Shown one piece after another: positions 63,055-64,000 of a DNA stretch of 64,000 bases. This stretch comes from Vibrio vulnificus NBRC 15645 = ATCC 27562 (lineage in GTDB: Bacteria; Pseudomonadota; Gammaproteobacteria; Enterobacterales; Vibrionaceae). The DNA is taken from contig NZ_CP012882.1 of NCBI RefSeq assembly GCF_002224265.1, forward strand, positions 1,488,001 through 1,552,000, given 5' to 3'. How positions within the stretch are numbered: position 1 is the first letter of the stretch; every line of letters starts with the position of its first letter. The position numbers and the translations under genes were made by a program. Under the pieces are notes generated by a model. It made no database searches, was not told where the DNA came from, and saw only the letters and a program-made list of their open reading frames with translations.

Positions 63055-64000
63055 CTAAGACTTGGTCAATTGTTGAATGAGTTGGCAAATCGCGGCATCT
63101 TGCGTTTCGCTCAGTGGGTTGTCCTGCGCTTGTGCAAAGAAATCACGAAACATATCAACTTCGCTACGAGCCAATTTAGCTTGCGATAAACCTTGCTCTA
63201 CGTTCATTAACATCCCTGGTTTTTCTAAATGAAGAACATTGGGATAGACCGCTCGCAACTTTTCCATTGGGTTTAAAATGGCATGTTTGTCATGCAAGCG
63301 AACAAGCAAATAGTCTTGATAATTGGGATCTTGCTTACCTTGTTCGAGAATATCGTTCATTTCACCCTCAATCACCCGCATGTCATGAGGGGCATCGAGC
63401 GCGATGTGTTCTGCGCAGACAAAACCGTTTTCATCCAACTGCACTAACGTGAATCCTTTTTTCTGGAACTGCTCAGAAAAACTGTATTTCATCAATGAAC
63501 CACTATAACGAATGTGTTCTTCCACTCGCTTTTGTGGTTGGTGCAGGTGCCCTAAGGCAACATAGTCAAAAATGGAAAAATGCTCATAGCTAACGCGGTC
63601 AGATCCACCGATGGAAAGTGGACGCTCCGACTCACTGCTCTGCGCCCCATCGACAAAACAGTGGCTCAATAGCACCTGACGCTGTTTGGGATCAAAATGC
63701 TGGCGAATTTCATCAACCAAGACGCGATGCGCCTCATCATAATTGCTCACCGACACGCCAAATGCGTCGCGCACTTGCTCAGGATCGCTGTAAGGCATAC
63801 CATAAAACGCCACATCGCCCGCCCTCTCACTTTTAAGCACAACCGGTTCTATCATTTGCGAAAACTGGCTAATGATGTGCAGCCCTGAGGGTTTCATTTG
63901 CGAAGCACCAAAGCCCAAACGCGCTGCACCATCATGGTTGCCTGGAATCAGGATCATCGGCGTATCAAGTTCACCACAAATTTCATCAATCGTTTTGCCG
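63055..64000 (-). CDS. sbcD: Exonuclease subunit SbcD (5' end outside window)
   Basis: The minus-strand frame is open to the window edge. Seen: MILIPGNHDGAARLGFG (phosphoesterase GNHD motif), VLLSHCFVDGA and YVALGHLHQPQ (metal-binding His), with the SbcD C-terminal domain. The N-terminal part with the first metal ligands is off the window. Nuclease partner of SbcC in one operon. Confidence 0.94.
   Translation of the reverse strand, partial: GKTIDEICGELDTPMILIPGNHDGAARLGFGASQMKPSGLHIISQFSQMIEPVVLKSERAGDVAFYGMPYSDPEQVRDAFGVSVSNYDEAHRVLVDEIRQHFDPKQRQVLLSHCFVDGAQSSESERPLSIGGSDRVSYEHFSIFDYVALGHLHQPQKRVEEHIRYSGSLMKYSFSEQFQKKGFTLVQLDENGFVCAEHIALDAPHDMRVIEGEMNDILEQGKQDPNYQDYLLVRLHDKHAILNPMEKLRAVYPNVLHLEKPGMLMNVEQGLSQAKLARSEVDMFRDFFAQAQDNPLSETQDAAICQLIQQLTKS

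Noticed and set aside
1..64000. CRISPR arrays, prophage, integron or intact insertion sequence
   Set aside because: I found no regularly spaced repeats, phage structural genes, integrase or transposase frames.

Overview
The window looks like part of a Vibrio genome, most likely the smaller chromosome of a Vibrio vulnificus-like species. Support: two ERIC-type intergenic repeats, the helD / mgsA / yccS neighbourhood, class I HMG-CoA reductase, dbpA, sbcCD, a complete Tad pilus locus, and overall codon use. The species and replicon assignment is inference; I ran no search.

Layout. (1) 1-2733: a hybrid sensor kinase of the EvgS/BvgS type, minus strand, cut by the window edge. (2) 3007-4386: dbpA. 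(3) 4508-11634: a complete extracellular electron transfer locus. On the minus strand lies mtrC-mtrA-mtrB (outer-membrane decaheme lipoprotein, periplasmic decaheme, beta-barrel sheath). Divergent from it are a periplasmic diheme cytochrome (PdsA-like) and a tetraheme NapC/NirT quinol dehydrogenase (CymA-like). Together they form an unbroken route from menaquinol to the cell surface, with a good FNR-type site in the shared AT-rich regulatory region. (4) 11952-14939: two paralogous periplasmic coiled-coil/PEGA proteins, one carrying a degenerate formylglycine-generating-enzyme domain; an ERIC element flanks the pair on each side. (5) 15767-18333: cti, the heme-containing fatty acid cis/trans isomerase, with a small downstream gene. 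(6) 18413-22449: torS and torT divergent, without torR or torCAD. (7) 22506-27534: mgsA, helD, yccS. (8) 27695-31177: small genes, HMG-CoA reductase, a YgjV-like membrane protein and cueR. (9) 31228-34645: a ferric-siderophore ABC transporter (two permeases and an ATPase, no binding protein here), preceded by a NifW-like gene and a previously hidden 57-codon cysteine-rich gene. (10) 34828-39840: MazG-like and Nudix hydrolases, an acetyltransferase, a DcuS/DcuR-type two-component system abutting the 3' remnant of a DASS-family dicarboxylate carrier, and a class 3 lipase. (11) 39906-42236: a small membrane protein, tRNA-Cys and tRNA-Leu, an endonuclease/exonuclease/phosphatase protein and a stefin-like (cystatin) lipoprotein. 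(12) 42410-55210: a full Tad/Flp pilus locus (flp, rcpC, rcpA, a lipoprotein gene, tadZABCDEFG, an OmpA-family gene, possibly a 20-residue peptide), with the prepilin peptidase tadV divergent and a LysR regulator. (13) 55731-59591: a large secreted M6 metalloprotease with a GlyGly-CTERM-like tail. (14) 59981-64000: sbcC and the 3' part of sbcD.

The most interesting systems are the MtrCAB/CymA/PdsA conduit, the NifW-like plus cysteine-rich gene pair next to iron uptake, the bacterial cystatin, the PEGA/FGE-like pair, and an orphan perfect CRP palindrome upstream of a possible short transcript at 55493-55700. I saw no CRISPR array, prophage, integron or intact insertion sequence.
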